Shown: positions 8,297-17,699 of the stretch, in pieces | Position numbering within the stretch: the first letter of the stretch is position 1 | How the letters are laid out: every line of letters starts with the position of its first letter | Origin: Marivivens aquimaris | Lineage (GTDB): Bacteria; Pseudomonadota; Alphaproteobacteria; Rhodobacterales; Rhodobacteraceae | NCBI RefSeq assembly: GCF_015220045.1 | Contig: NZ_JADBGB010000001.1 | Location: 2,013,001 to 2,077,000, forward strand | Direction of reading: 5' to 3' | Length of the DNA stretch: 64,000 nt | The notes under the pieces: generated by a model | The model's database searches: none | What the model was told of the DNA's origin: nothing | Seen by the model: only the letters and a program-made list of their open reading frames with translations | Program-made: the position numbers and the translations under genes

Positions 8297-9391
8297 TCAC
8301 GACAGCGCTGCCGAGAAATCTTCGTAGGTGAAGTCCTTGACCAGACGGACCGAACCGTCGAGTTCGCGGACGGCAATCGACGGCATCTTTACGCCGTTGA
8401 ACCAGTTTTTCTTCACCATGGTGTAACCGGCCGCATCCTGAATGCTGATCCGGTCACCGGCCTTGAGCGGCGCGGGAAACTTGAATTCGCCGAATATATC
8501 GCCTGCAAGGCAGGATTTGCCGCAGACCATCCAGTCTTCGTCGCCGCTTTCGTTCATCTTGGCACTTTCGCGGTAGATCAGCAAATCGAGCATATGCGCT
8601 TCGATGGAACTGTCTACAATCGCGAGGTTCTTGCCGTTGTGGAGCGTGTCCAGCACAGTGAGCTCAAGCGTGGTCGATTTGGTGATCGCCGCTTCACCCG
8701 GTTCGAGGTAGACCTGCACCTCGTTCTGCTCCGAAAAACGCTTCAGGCGCTCTGCCAGCTTATCGAGCGGGTAGCCTTCACCAGTGAAGTGGATACCACC
8801 GCCAAGGCTGATCCATTCCATCTGGCGGATCAGATAGCCGAAGCGCTGCTCGATGCTGTTGAGCATACCGTCGAAACGCTCGAAGTCGGCGTTTTCGCAG
8901 TTGTTGTGGAACATGAATCCGGAAATCAGATCGGCGACGGGTTCGATATTCTTCGGATCGTGCTCGCCCAGACGGCTGAACGGACGCGCAGGGTCGGCGA
9001 GGTCGAAGCCAGACGTCGACACACCGGGGTTCACGCGCAGGCCGCGCTTGTGACCGCGCGAGACTTCCTCGTGGCGGGTCAGTTGGCCGACGGTGTTGAA
9101 GATGACCTTGTCCGAGTTCGCCAGAACATCGTCCATTTCGTCGTCTTTCCAAGCGACGGAATAGGCGTGGGTTTCACCCGGGAACTTCTCGCGACCCAGT
9201 TTGACCTCGAACAGCGAACTGGAGGTCGTGCCGTCCATGTATTCGGACATGAAGTCGAACACCGACCATGTCGCGAAGCACTTGAGCGCGAGCAGAGCCT
9301 TGGCACCCGAGTTCTCACGGAGCCACGCGATCTTTTCCATGTTCGGAAGCAGTTGTGCCTTGTCGATCAAGTAGTACGGCGTCTGGATCAT
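8297..9391 (-). CDS. nspC: Carboxynorspermidine decarboxylase
   Basis: A 364-residue PLP enzyme of the alanine racemase-fold decarboxylase group, which decarboxylates carboxyspermidine or carboxynorspermidine to the triamine. The PLP lysine is in ALLALKCFATW near residue 33; further motifs are LRVNPGVS, SLGGGIHF and EPGEA, with the C-terminal CLAGD segment supplying the active-site cysteine typical of this class. ATG 9391 has GGGGGG four bases upstream and is preferred to the in-frame ATG at 9421. It is first in an operon with the dehydrogenase. The pair makes spermidine in many alphaproteobacteria that lack S-adenosylmethionine decarboxylase. Confidence 0.92.
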   Translation of the reverse strand: MIQTPYYLIDKAQLLPNMEKIAWLRENSGAKALLALKCFATWSVFDFMSEYMDGTTSSSLFEVKLGREKFPGETHAYSVAWKDDEMDDVLANSDKVIFNTVGQLTRHEEVSRGHKRGLRVNPGVSTSGFDLADPARPFSRLGEHDPKNIEPVADLISGFMFHNNCENADFERFDGMLNSIEQRFGYLIRQMEWISLGGGIHFTGEGYPLDKLAERLKRFSEQNEVQVYLEPGEAAITKSTTLELTVLDTLHNGKNLAIVDSSIEAHMLDLLIYRESAKMNESGDEDWMVCGKSCLAGDIFGEFKFPAPLKAGDRISIQDAAGYTMVKKNWFNGVKMPSIAVRELDGSVRLVKDFTYEDFSAALS

Positions 9392-9456
9392 CGGCCCCCC
9401 TATCAGGCAAGGATTTGGCAATTAGGCCCGCCAAATAGGAACTTTGCCACGCCTCT

Positions 9457-10113
9457 TCAAGCGAGATTATCGTCAGCGTCTTTGTAATCAGCGTAGGCCA
9501 GCAGTGATGGGACAGATGTAATGTGGATCGTGCCTTTTCCAACCTCGATGATCTCGCGGCGGCGAAGTTCGCCCAAAACGCGGTTCACCGTCTGGCGTGA
9601 AGAGCCTGTCGCGTCGGCCAGAAAGCTCTGGTTCTGATAGATCATGTTCGACCGGTCGCGGATTTCCAGAAGGTAACGCGCGATCCGCTGAGGCACCGCA
9701 AGTGCGCGGTCGGCAGCGCAATACTGGTTGTGGCTCATGTAGGCAGTGCAGGCAGCAGCGGCGAGCACCTGAACGCAGCGCACGTCGGTCATCAGCTCCA
9801 GCATCTGCGCTTGGGTAAAGACTACCAATGCAGTGTTGGCCGCGACGTGGCAGGTGGCAGCGTATGGCACGCCCGCAATCGTCTCTGCCGTGCCGAGGTC
9901 ATCGCCCGCTTCGGACACCTTGACCGGAAGACGCAGGCCGTTTTCGCTGAGGTAGATAACCTCTGCCCTACCCGTTCCGACGATCATTGCGCCGACGGGC
10001 ATTTCGCCCTGCCTGACGATATCCTTGTCTTCCTGCACCACGACCAAGCGCCCCGCGTCGATGAACGCGGCACGTTCATCCTCCGGCAGAGCGGCAAGAA
10101 GCGGAGCGGACAT
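9457..10113 (-). CDS. Crp/Fnr family transcriptional regulator
   Basis: A 218-residue regulator with an N-terminal cyclic-nucleotide-binding-type beta barrel (about 10-130, including GAMIVGTGRAEVIY) and a C-terminal winged helix with recognition helix in SSRQTVNRVLGELRRREII. I see no N-terminal FNR-type four-cysteine cluster, so it is not an oxygen-sensing FNR. ATG 10113 (MSAPLLAALPEDER) matches the usual N-terminus better than an in-frame ATG at 10209, but neither has a strong ribosome binding site. It follows gcvP on the same strand and precedes the polyamine pair. Target genes are unknown; a perfect inverted repeat upstream could be its own operator. Confidence 0.85.
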   Translation of the reverse strand: MSAPLLAALPEDERAAFIDAGRLVVVQEDKDIVRQGEMPVGAMIVGTGRAEVIYLSENGLRLPVKVSEAGDDLGTAETIAGVPYAATCHVAANTALVVFTQAQMLELMTDVRCVQVLAAAACTAYMSHNQYCAADRALAVPQRIARYLLEIRDRSNMIYQNQSFLADATGSSRQTVNRVLGELRRREIIEVGKGTIHITSVPSLLAYADYKDADDNLA

Positions 10114-10236
10114 GAGTGCAGGATACCGCTGGGAATGGCGCAGCGATTTGTTACAGGGCTGGTAGGTCGAGTTCAGAGCAGCTGATATAGGCACAGAGCA
10201 AGAATACACGGTCTACGTTGCAAAGCAAAAGCAGGA

Positions 10237-10255
10237 TGTGCGGACTGTACGCACA
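10237..10255. promoter_or_regulatory. Perfect inverted repeat upstream of the Crp/Fnr-type gene
   Basis: TGTGCG (10237-10242) and CGCACA (10250-10255) with a 7-base spacer form a perfect repeat. TGTG-led half sites with this geometry are common for Crp-family dimers, so autoregulation is plausible. The 258-base gap 10114-10371 holds no gene that I can see. Confidence 0.4.
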
Positions 10256-10371
10256 CACAGCCCACACAACCTGAACCTTACTAACTCGTAACAACTTACC
10301 CATGAGGGGATTTGCTCAGCCTTATTGTCAATTAGGCGACACTTAAGCCGAGAAACCTCTGGATAAGTTGA

Positions 10372-13209
10372 TCAGGCGTAGTTCTCCACTGGCGGGCAAA
10401 TACAAGTGAGATTGCGGTCACCCCACACGTTGTCGACACGGTTCACAGGGGCCCAATACTTGTCGACGCGGAAAGAGCCGGCAGGGTAGCAGGCCTCTTC
10501 GCGGGTGTAGGGGCGTTCCCATTCACCGACCAGATCCTCGACAGTATGCGGCGCGTTCTTGAGCGGGTTGTTGTCCGCCGGCCATTTGCCTTCCGCCACC
10601 TTGTCGATCTCCGTCCGGATTTCGAGCATCGCGTTGCAGAAGCGGTCGAGCTCCGCCTTCGTTTCGGACTCGGTCGGCTCCACCATCAGCGTGCCCGCAA
10701 CAGGCCAGCTCATCGTCGGGGCGTGGAAGCCGTTGTCGATGAGGCGCTTGGCGATGTCGTCCACGGTGATATCGCAGCTATCGGCAAACGGGCGGGTGTC
10801 GATGATGCACTCGTGGGCCACGCGGGACGAGCGGCCTTTGAACAGCACATCGTAACCTGCCTCTAATCGTTTCGCGATGTAGTTTGCGTTCAGAATCGCG
10901 ACCTTGGTAGCTTGGGTCAGGCCCTGTCCACCCATCATCAGAACGTAAGCCCACGAGATCAGCAGGATCGACGCAGAGCCCCACGGCGCTGCCGACACCG
11001 GCCCCTCGGTGCCACCCGTTTCGGGGTGTCCCGGCAGGAACGGCGCGAGGTGGGATTTCACACCGATCGGCCCCATGCCAGGACCGCCGCCGCCATGCGG
11101 GATGGCAAAGGTCTTGTGCAGGTTGAGATGGCTGACGTCGCCGCCAATGTCGCCCGGCTTTACCAGACCGACCATCGCATTCAGGTTCGCGCCGTCGATA
11201 TAGACCTGTCCGCCGAACTCATGCGTGATGCTGCACACTTCGCGGACGGTTTCCTCGAACACGCCGTGAGTGGACGGATAGGTGATCATGCAGGCGGCGA
11301 GGTTCTCGCCCGCTTTCTCGGCTTTTGCACGGAAGTCCTCGACGTCGATGTCGCCATTCTCTGCCGACTTCACCACGACAACCTTCATGCCGCACATCTG
11401 CGCCGACGCGGGGTTGGTTCCGTGTGCGGACATCGGGATGAGGCAGATATTCCGCTGATCGTCGCCGCGCGAACGGTGGTAGGCTTGGATCGTCAGAAGA
11501 CCCGCGTATTCCCCCTGCGCACCGGAGTTCGGCTGCATCGACATGTCGTCATAGCCCGTAATCTGACAGAGCTTGTCTGACAAATCGCCAATCATCTCCT
11601 GATAGCCCGCAGCCTGATCGACGGGCGCGAAGGGGTGCATGAACGCAAACTCGGGCCAAGTGATCGGCATCATCTCGACCGCAGCGTTCAGCTTCATCGT
11701 GCAAGACCCAAGCGGGATCATGGCACGGTCAAGCGCGAGGTCACGGTCCGAAAGGCGGCGCATATAACGCATCATCTCGGTCTCGGCGCGGTTCATGTGG
11801 AAAATCGGGTGTTCAAGGTAACCCGAGGTCCGCATCACATCATCAGGGATGACATAGCGGTGGGTCAGATCATCGTCGGAAGCGTTAATACCGAAGGCGC
11901 GCCAAACGGCTTCAATGGTCGAGCGACGGGTGCGCTCATCAAGGCTGATGCCGACCTTGGTGGTGCCGATCTTGCGCAGGTTCACGCCTTCCTCGACCGC
12001 AGACTTCATGACGGCGCCTTGGAACGGGCCGACCTCGACGGTGACAGTGTCGAAATAGACATCCGGCTCGACCTTGAAGCCTGCCGCCTCCAGCCCACGC
12101 ACGAGGCGGACGGTCTTGCGGTGGATACGTTGCGCGATCGCTTTGAGGCCAACGGGACCGTGGAACACGGCGTACATCGACGCCATAACGGCGAGCAGAG
12201 CCTGAGCGGTGCAGACGTTCGACGTCGCCTTTTCGCGGCGGATGTGCTGTTCGCGGGTCTGGAGCGCGAGGCGCAGCGCGCGGCCACCACGGCTATCCAC
12301 CGACACACCGACGATGCGGCCGGGCATGGAGCGCTTATACTCTTCTTTACAAGCAAAGTACGCAGCGTGCGGACCGCCGTAGCCGAGCGGAACGCCGAAG
12401 CGCTGGGTCGAGCCGACGGCGATATCAGCACCCATCGCACCCGGTTCCTTGAGTAGCGTCAGCGCGAGTGGGTCGGCGATGACGATACCAATGGCCTTGG
12501 CGGCGTGCAGCGCCTCCATCTGCTCAGTGAAATCGCGAACGTGACCGTATGTGCCCGGATATTGGAAGACAGCGCCAAAAACAGCGTCCGCGTCCAGATT
12601 ATCAGGCGAGCCAACGATGATTTCGATGCCCAACGGCTCCGCGCGAGTTTTCATGACGGCGATGTTCTGCGGATGGCAGTTTTCATCGACGAAGAACACC
12701 TTGGCTTTGGACTTGGCCACACGCTCCGCCATCGTCATCGCTTCGGCAGCAGCGGTCGCTTCATCGAGCAGCGATGCGTTCGCTATTTCGAGGCCAGTGA
12801 GATCGCAGATCATGGTCTGGTAGTTCAACAGCGCCTCCAGTCGGCCCTGCGAAATCTCGGGCTGGTAGGGCGTGTAGGCCGTGTACCAAGCGGGGTTTTC
12901 GAGGATATTGCGCTGGATCGCGGGCGGGGTGACCGTGCCATAGAAGCCCTGCCCGATCAGGCTGGTCATGACCTTGTTCTTCTTCGCCACGTTACCGAGG
13001 AAGTGCAGCAACTCGCCCTCGGATTTTGGTTTACCGAAGTCCAGCGGCTCCGCCTGACGGATCGACGCGGGGATCGTTTCATCGATCAGTGCATCGAGGC
13101 TATCCGCGCCGATCACCTTGAGCATTTCGGACATCTCCGACGGGCTCGGGCCAATATGGCGACGGTTCGCAAAATCGTAGGGGCGGTAATCGGTAGGGGT
13201 AAAGGTCAT
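10372..13209 (-). CDS. gcvP: Glycine dehydrogenase (aminomethyl-transferring), P protein
   Basis: A 945-residue PLP-dependent P protein of the glycine cleavage system; it decarboxylates glycine and passes the aminomethyl group to the lipoyl arm of GcvH. Both homologous halves are fused in one chain, as in most proteobacteria. The PLP lysine is in [19 protein letters not shown], with the glycine-rich loop after it. The N-terminal half begins with [10 protein letters not shown]. It is third in the order gcvT-gcvH-gcvP on the minus strand, controlled by the glycine riboswitch upstream of gcvT. A small hairpin lies between gcvH and gcvP. Confidence 0.97.
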   Translation of the reverse strand: MTFTPTDYRPYDFANRRHIGPSPSEMSEMLKVIGADSLDALIDETIPASIRQAEPLDFGKPKSEGELLHFLGNVAKKNKVMTSLIGQGFYGTVTPPAIQRNILENPAWYTAYTPYQPEISQGRLEALLNYQTMICDLTGLEIANASLLDEATAAAEAMTMAERVAKSKAKVFFVDENCHPQNIAVMKTRAEPLGIEIIVGSPDNLDADAVFGAVFQYPGTYGHVRDFTEQMEALHAAKAIGIVIADPLALTLLKEPGAMGADIAVGSTQRFGVPLGYGGPHAAYFACKEEYKRSMPGRIVGVSVDSRGGRALRLALQTREQHIRREKATSNVCTAQALLAVMASMYAVFHGPVGLKAIAQRIHRKTVRLVRGLEAAGFKVEPDVYFDTVTVEVGPFQGAVMKSAVEEGVNLRKIGTTKVGISLDERTRRSTIEAVWRAFGINASDDDLTHRYVIPDDVMRTSGYLEHPIFHMNRAETEMMRYMRRLSDRDLALDRAMIPLGSCTMKLNAAVEMMPITWPEFAFMHPFAPVDQAAGYQEMIGDLSDKLCQITGYDDMSMQPNSGAQGEYAGLLTIQAYHRSRGDDQRNICLIPMSAHGTNPASAQMCGMKVVVVKSAENGDIDVEDFRAKAEKAGENLAACMITYPSTHGVFEETVREVCSITHEFGGQVYIDGANLNAMVGLVKPGDIGGDVSHLNLHKTFAIPHGGGGPGMGPIGVKSHLAPFLPGHPETGGTEGPVSAAPWGSASILLISWAYVLMMGGQGLTQATKVAILNANYIAKRLEAGYDVLFKGRSSRVAHECIIDTRPFADSCDITVDDIAKRLIDNGFHAPTMSWPVAGTLMVEPTESETKAELDRFCNAMLEIRTEIDKVAEGKWPADNNPLKNAPHTVEDLVGEWERPYTREEACYPAGSFRVDKYWAPVNRVDNVWGDRNLTCICPPVENYA

Positions 13210-13270
13210 CCCATATCCTCAGGCAAGAGCTATCCCGGAGGGTGCCGAGGCACCCCCTGAATTTATTCCG

Positions 13271-13293
13271 AAAAGAGCCCGCCCGAAGGCGGG
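13271..13293 (-). terminator. Terminator-like hairpin between gcvH and gcvP
   Basis: On the minus strand, CCCGCC-TTCG-GGCGGG is followed by CTCTTTT. It begins 7 bases after the gcvH stop. With a 6-bp stem and a short T-run it may attenuate rather than end transcription before gcvP. A second hairpin, GGTGCC-GAG-GGCACC type, lies at about 13240-13256. Confidence 0.55.
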
Positions 13294-13299
13294 ACCAGA

Positions 13300-13659
13300 T
13301 CAGCCGATGTGTTCTTTGTAGGCGGCTTCGTCCATCAGCTCGTCGAGCACGGACATGTCTTCGATCTTCATCTTGAAGAACCAACCGTCATTCAGCGGAT
13401 CTTCGTTCACGAGCGCCGGATTGTCAGACAGTACGTCATTGACCTCGACGATCTCGCCATCGAGGGGGGCGAGGATCTCGGAGGCCGCCTTGACGGACTC
13501 GATGACGACAACTTCGTCGTCCTTGCTGATTTCGGTGCCTTCTTCCGGCAGTTCGACGAACACGATATCGCCGAGCTGTTCAGTCGCGTATTCGGTAATT
13601 CCTACGACAACCAGATCGCCTTCGACCCGCAGCCATTCATGTTCTTCGGTATATTTCAT
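13300..13659 (-). CDS. gcvH: Glycine cleavage system H protein
   Basis: A 119-residue lipoyl carrier protein that shuttles the aminomethyl intermediate between GcvP, GcvT and lipoamide dehydrogenase. The lipoylated lysine is in SVKAASEI, after VVVIE. ATG 13659 gives MKYTEEHEWLRVEGD, the usual start, with GGAG nine bases upstream; a longer in-frame start at 13686 would overlap gcvT. It lies 23 bases after gcvT in the riboswitch-controlled operon. Confidence 0.95.
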   Translation of the reverse strand: MKYTEEHEWLRVEGDLVVVGITEYATEQLGDIVFVELPEEGTEISKDDEVVVIESVKAASEILAPLDGEIVEVNDVLSDNPALVNEDPLNDGWFFKMKIEDMSVLDELMDEAAYKEHIG

Positions 13660-13682
13660 GTCCATGGTCTCCGTGTTGGACA

Positions 13683-14789
13683 TCAACGTTTATAAGCGGA
13701 AGGACGGAACGGAAGTGCCGTCACTTTAGCGGGAAGGCGTTTGCCACGCACTTCTCCGAAAATAACTACGTCATTGTGTGCAAGTTCCGTTGGCACATAG
13801 GCCATCGACATCGGGCGCTCGATTGACGGTCCGAATGCGCCGGAGGTGACGACGCCGATCGGCACGCCGCCTTCGGCATCCGCGAAGAGCTGTGTGCCTG
13901 CGCGCATCGGCGCACGGCCGTCGGGCAGCAGCCCAACACGCTTGCTAGGCGCGCCGTTTTCAATTTCTTCGATGATACGGTCAGCACCAGGAAAGCCACC
14001 TGCACGCTCGCCGTTTACGCGCACCTTCTGGATCGCCCAAAGGAGATCGGCCGCGGCAGGCGTGGTCACTTCGTCGATGTCGGAACCGTAGAGGCACAGA
14101 CCAGCCTCAAGACGCAGGCTATCGCGCGCGCCAAGACCAATCGGAGCAACCGCATCATCGGCCAGAAGTCGGCGGGCGAAGGCTTCGGCATGTTGGTCGG
14201 GCACGGAGATCTCGAACCCGTCCTCACCGGTATAACCCGAACGGCTGATCCAGAGTTCGCCGTAGTCGGTGTCGATAGTGGCCACGTCCATGAACTTCAT
14301 CTCGGCAACGTCCGCAATCGGTTGAAGCGCGGCTTCGGCCTTCGGGCCCTGTAGAGCCACGAGCGAGCGGTCAGTCACCTCGATTACCTCGACACCTTCC
14401 AGCGCGGAACGCATGTAGGCGATATCGGCATCCTTGCAGGCGGCATTCACGACCACGAACAGATGATCGCCGCGGTTGGCAAACATCAGATCATCACGGA
14501 TGCCGCCATCATCGTTGGTGAAAAAGCCATAGCGCTGGCGACCTTCTTTGAGGCCCTGCACGTTCATCGGGACGAGCGCTTCGAACTTGGATGCGACATC
14601 GTCACCACGCAGGATGACCTGACCCATGTGGCTGACGTCGAACAGCCCCGCATTCTCGCGGGTCCAGAGGTGTTCTTTCATCACGCCCATCGGGTACTGC
14701 ACGGGCATATCGTAGCCCGCGAACGGCACCATCTTGGCACCCAGTTCCAGATGAAGATCGAAAAGCCCCGTGCGTTTCATATCGCTCAT
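13683..14789 (-). CDS. gcvT: Glycine cleavage system aminomethyltransferase, T protein
   Basis: A 368-residue folate-dependent T protein; it releases ammonia from the GcvH intermediate and makes 5,10-methylenetetrahydrofolate. Motifs include the N-terminal MVPFAGYDMPVQYP and DVSHMGQ and the segment SRSGYTGEDGFEI; the C-terminal barrel ends near the stop. ATG 14789 has GGAG five bases upstream; a GTG six bases earlier is unlikely. First gene of the operon, directly behind the tandem glycine riboswitch. Confidence 0.96.
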   Translation of the reverse strand: MSDMKRTGLFDLHLELGAKMVPFAGYDMPVQYPMGVMKEHLWTRENAGLFDVSHMGQVILRGDDVASKFEALVPMNVQGLKEGRQRYGFFTNDDGGIRDDLMFANRGDHLFVVVNAACKDADIAYMRSALEGVEVIEVTDRSLVALQGPKAEAALQPIADVAEMKFMDVATIDTDYGELWISRSGYTGEDGFEISVPDQHAEAFARRLLADDAVAPIGLGARDSLRLEAGLCLYGSDIDEVTTPAAADLLWAIQKVRVNGERAGGFPGADRIIEEIENGAPSKRVGLLPDGRAPMRAGTQLFADAEGGVPIGVVTSGAFGPSIERPMSMAYVPTELAHNDVVIFGEVRGKRLPAKVTALPFRPSAYKR

Positions 14790-14825
14790 GTCCACTCCAG
14801 CATCAGGGTCTCCGCCCGTTGTCGA

Positions 14826-14977
14826 TGCCCCCTCTGTCCCTTCGCCTGAGATCGTTATCCCTTCGGCGGGCGCGTTGCGCCTCTCTCCAGAGTGTTTGCA
14901 CGTGCAAGGTCCGTTTGCCTGAGAGTTTCCCGGGGCGGTTGCTCCTTCGGCACTGGCGATCCAGTTCTCCCGAACAC
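14826..14977 (-). promoter_or_regulatory. Tandem glycine riboswitch (two aptamers)
   Basis: Reading the minus strand, the first aptamer starts with CGGGAGA, then GCCGAAGGAGCAA and AAACTCTCAGGCAAA with a GGAC closing helix; the second follows with CTCTGGAGAG, GCCGAAGGGATAA, ATCTCAGGCGAAGGGACAGAGG. These are the conserved cores of the glycine aptamer, in the usual tandem arrangement with a short linker. It ends 37 bases before the gcvT start codon, so control of ribosome access or of early termination is possible. Glycine riboswitches in this position normally turn the cleavage system on. Confidence 0.95.
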
Positions 14978-15128
14978 GTAAGTTTCCGATAGGAAATTTA
15001 TTGGGGGTCGTCTAGTGGGAAAATACGACCATCCGCGTTTTATTTGCGGCACCGATGACCGATGTAGCCAAAATAGGCAAGGCGCTTTATATATAGTCGA
15101 TATTGAATGTGATGAGGGAGGAGCCGTT
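14978..15128. other. Divergent promoter region between gcvT leader and metallo-hydrolase gene
   Basis: The 150-base stretch must hold the gcv promoter (minus) and that of the exported hydrolase (plus). I see an inverted repeat TTTCC-GATA-GGAAA near 14986-14999 and an A/T-rich TTATATATAG near 15088 that could be a plus-strand -10 region. No gene is visible. Confidence 0.4.
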
Positions 15129-16019
15129 ATGGCTATCACACGCCGGACGATGATCATGGGCACTGCCGCGATGGCCGGAACCCTGCCATTTCGCCTTCAT
15201 GCCTCGACGACCGTCGGCAACTACACGGTCGACACGCTGTCGGACGGCAACCTCATTTTGCCTGCCGGTTTTATCCTCGGGGAGCATGTGAATGACGCCG
15301 CCGACATCCTCGCGCGCTATGATCTCGGCACCGAGCAACTGACCCCCGATTGCAATGTCACGCTGCTGCGCGATGGCGAGAATACGATCCTGATCGACGT
15401 CGGTTCGGGCATGAATTTCCAGCCCAGCGCGGGTCGGCTGGTCGACTCGCTGGACGCGCTGGGTGTCGCGCCGGAGGACGTCACGCATGTCCTTTTTACC
15501 CACGCGCACCCCGACCACCTTTGGGGCGTGCTCGACGACTTCTATGAGCCAGTGTTCTACAACGCCCGCCACATGATCGGACGAGCGGAGCGTGACTACT
15601 GGCTCGACCCCGAAACGGTGAACACAATCGGCGAAGAACGTATGGCATTTGCGGCCGGTGCGCTTCGGTATCTGAATGCCGTCGAAATGGACGTGTTCGA
15701 CGATGGCGAGGATGTGCTTACGGGCCTTCAGGCTGTCGGAACACCGGGACACACCCCCGGTCACATGGCGTTCGCCGTGAACGGTTCCGATCCGCTGATG
15801 ATCGTCGGCGATAGTATCGGCAACCACCATGTCGCGTTCGAACAGCCGCAGTGGGAATTGGGTTCCGATCAGGACGGCGAGATGGGCGCGGCGACACGGA
15901 CCGCGCTGCTGGATCGTCTGAATGCGGACAAGGCGATGCTGGTCGGCTTCCACTTCCCCTTCCCCGGCATCGGGCACGCGGAAAAATCAGGCGACGGCTA
16001 CCGTTTCATTCCCGCCTGA
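15129..16019 (+). CDS. Tat-exported metallo-beta-lactamase-fold hydrolase
   Basis: A 296-residue MBL-fold metallohydrolase. The N-terminus MAITRRTMIMGTAAMAG has a twin-arginine motif and hydrophobic stretch, so it is probably exported folded with its metals to the periplasm. The metal motif is FTHAHPDHLWG (HxHxDH), with further ligands in GTPGHTPGHMAF and near VGFHFPFPGIGH. ATG 15129 follows GGAGGAG; an in-frame ATG at 15015 lacks a site and would bury the signal. Exported MBL hydrolases occur in sulfur and quinoprotein pathways, but this one is not inside the sox cluster and its substrate is unknown. A SnoaL-like gene follows 40 bases later. Confidence 0.88.
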   Translation: MAITRRTMIMGTAAMAGTLPFRLHASTTVGNYTVDTLSDGNLILPAGFILGEHVNDAADILARYDLGTEQLTPDCNVTLLRDGENTILIDVGSGMNFQPSAGRLVDSLDALGVAPEDVTHVLFTHAHPDHLWGVLDDFYEPVFYNARHMIGRAERDYWLDPETVNTIGEERMAFAAGALRYLNAVEMDVFDDGEDVLTGLQAVGTPGHTPGHMAFAVNGSDPLMIVGDSIGNHHVAFEQPQWELGSDQDGEMGAATRTALLDRLNADKAMLVGFHFPFPGIGHAEKSGDGYRFIPA

Positions 16020-16059
16020 CGCGTATTAGGGTCGCTGCGACTGACCAGAGGAGGTCGCA

Positions 16060-16446
16060 GTGACACCCGCAGAATTATCTGAAATCTACCGTTGCTATAT
16101 CGATTGCCTGAACAGGCAGGATTGGGCGAACCTCGGCAAATTCGTCCACGAGGAGGCCGAGCATAACGGCAAACAGGTCGGGCTCTCAGGCTACCGGCAG
16201 ATGCTGGAGCGGGACTTTCGCGAAATCCCCGATCTGCGTTTCAACATCGGCCTGCTGATCGCGGAGCCGCCGCATATCGCCGCGAAGCTGGAGTTCGACT
16301 GCACGCCAAAGGGCGAGTTTTTCGGCCTACCCATCAACGGCAGGCGCGTACAGTTCGACGAGAACGTGTTCTACAGGTTCGAAGACGGCAAAGTCCGGCA
16401 GGTCTGGTCGGTGATCGACCGCAAATCCGTCGAAGATCAGCTATGA
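16060..16446 (+). CDS. SnoaL-like / ester cyclase family protein
   Basis: A 128-residue NTF2-like fold protein of the SnoaL/ester cyclase type. Typical features are the N-terminal helix with YRCYIDCLNRQDW, a central LSGYRQMLERDFREIPDLRF and the closing ENVFYRFEDGKVRQVWSVID. It starts with GTG behind GAGGAGG. Family members range from polyketide cyclases to uncharacterised small-molecule enzymes, so no reaction is assigned. Probably cotranscribed with the exported MBL hydrolase upstream; a terminator follows. Confidence 0.8.
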   Translation: MTPAELSEIYRCYIDCLNRQDWANLGKFVHEEAEHNGKQVGLSGYRQMLERDFREIPDLRFNIGLLIAEPPHIAAKLEFDCTPKGEFFGLPINGRRVQFDENVFYRFEDGKVRQVWSVIDRKSVEDQL

Positions 16447-16448
16447 AA

Positions 16449-16468
16449 AAGGGGCCTCGCGGCCCCTT
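16449..16468. terminator. Bidirectional terminator between the SnoaL-like gene and hemA
   Basis: AAGGGGCC (16449-16456) pairs perfectly with GGCCCCTT (16461-16468) around a 4-base loop. On the minus strand it is followed by TTTTTTC and lies just after the hemA stop; on the plus strand by CTGTTTT. Confidence 0.85.
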
Positions 16469-16473
16469 CTGTT

Positions 16474-17697
16474 TTATTGTGCTGCCATCGGCATTCGCGC
16501 CGCCTGGCATTGCTCCCACAGGTCCGAGAGCGCGCCGATCAGCTTTTCAATATCCTCGTCGGTATGCACCGGCGACGGAGTGATGCGCAGACGCTCGGTG
16601 CCCTTGGGAACGGTCGGGTAATTGATCGGCTGGATGTAGATGCCGTGCTGATCCATCAGAACGTCCGACAGCCACTTACACTTCACCGGATCGCCCACCA
16701 TCACCGGAATGATGTGGCTCGGGTTGTCGATGTGCGGGATGCCCGCCTTGTCGAGCATTGCACGAACCTTGGCGACTTTCGCCTTCTGGCCCTCACGCTC
16801 ATCCGTCGACGTCTTGAGGTGACGGATCGCGGCGCAGGCACCAGCGGCCACGGCAGGCGGTAGAGCGGTGGTAAAGATGAAGCCCGACGCGAACGAGCGG
16901 ACGAAATCGACCAGTTCACGCGATGCAGTGATGTAACCGCCCATGACGCCGAACGCTTTGCCCAGTGTGCCTTCGATCACAGTAATGCGGTCCATCAGAC
17001 CTTCGCGCTCGGCCACGCCGCCACCGCGGGGACCGTACATGCCGACAGCGTGCACTTCGTCAATGTAGGTCATCGCGTTGTACTTGTCGGCGAGGTCGCA
17101 GATCTCTTTGATCGGCGCGATGTCACCGTCCATCGAGTAGACGGACTCGAACGCGATCAGCTTCGGCTGCTCTGCGGGCAGGCTCGCCAGATGACGTTCG
17201 AGGTCTTCAAGGTCGTTGTGCTTCCAGATGATGCGCTGTGCCTTGGAATGGCGGATACCTTCGATCATCGACGCATGGTTCAGCGCGTCGGACAGAATAA
17301 CGAGGCCAGGGATTTTCGCGCCCAGTGTCCCCAGACCGGCCCAGTTCGACACGTAGCCTGAGGTAAACAGCAGCGCGGCTTCCTTGCCATGCAGATCGGC
17401 CAGTTCGCGCTCCAGAAGGACGTGGTGGTGTGTGGTGCCCGAAATATTGCGTGTACCGCCAGCACCGGCACCCACCTTGTCCAGCGCATCATGCATGGCG
17501 GACAGGACGACCGGATGTTGACCCATGCCGAGGTAATCGTTGGAGCACCAGATAGTGACCTTGCGGACGCTATCCTCGATGAAGTTCGCCGCTTGAGGGA
17601 AATTGCCGCGTTCACGCTCGAGATCGGCAAACACGCGGTAGTTTCCTTCATCGCGGAGCTTGTCCAACTCCGAGCGGAAGAAGTTCTGATAGTCCAT
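16474..17697 (-). CDS. hemA: 5-aminolevulinate synthase
   Basis: A 407-residue PLP enzyme that condenses glycine and succinyl-CoA to 5-aminolevulinate, the alphaproteobacterial (Shemin) entry to heme, and to bacteriochlorophyll where present. Motifs include [14 protein letters not shown] at the N-terminus, [13 protein letters not shown], the aspartate segment [12 protein letters not shown] and the PLP lysine in [13 protein letters not shown]. Length is normal. It lies 2 bases after a DUF302 gene on the same strand, so the two are almost certainly one transcript, with an FNR-type box in front of DUF302. The product is needed for the c-type cytochromes of the adjacent sox cluster. Confidence 0.97.
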   Translation of the reverse strand: MDYQNFFRSELDKLRDEGNYRVFADLERERGNFPQAANFIEDSVRKVTIWCSNDYLGMGQHPVVLSAMHDALDKVGAGAGGTRNISGTTHHHVLLERELADLHGKEAALLFTSGYVSNWAGLGTLGAKIPGLVILSDALNHASMIEGIRHSKAQRIIWKHNDLEDLERHLASLPAEQPKLIAFESVYSMDGDIAPIKEICDLADKYNAMTYIDEVHAVGMYGPRGGGVAEREGLMDRITVIEGTLGKAFGVMGGYITASRELVDFVRSFASGFIFTTALPPAVAAGACAAIRHLKTSTDEREGQKAKVAKVRAMLDKAGIPHIDNPSHIIPVMVGDPVKCKWLSDVLMDQHGIYIQPINYPTVPKGTERLRITPSPVHTDEDIEKLIGALSDLWEQCQAARMPMAAQ

Positions 17698-17699
17698 GA

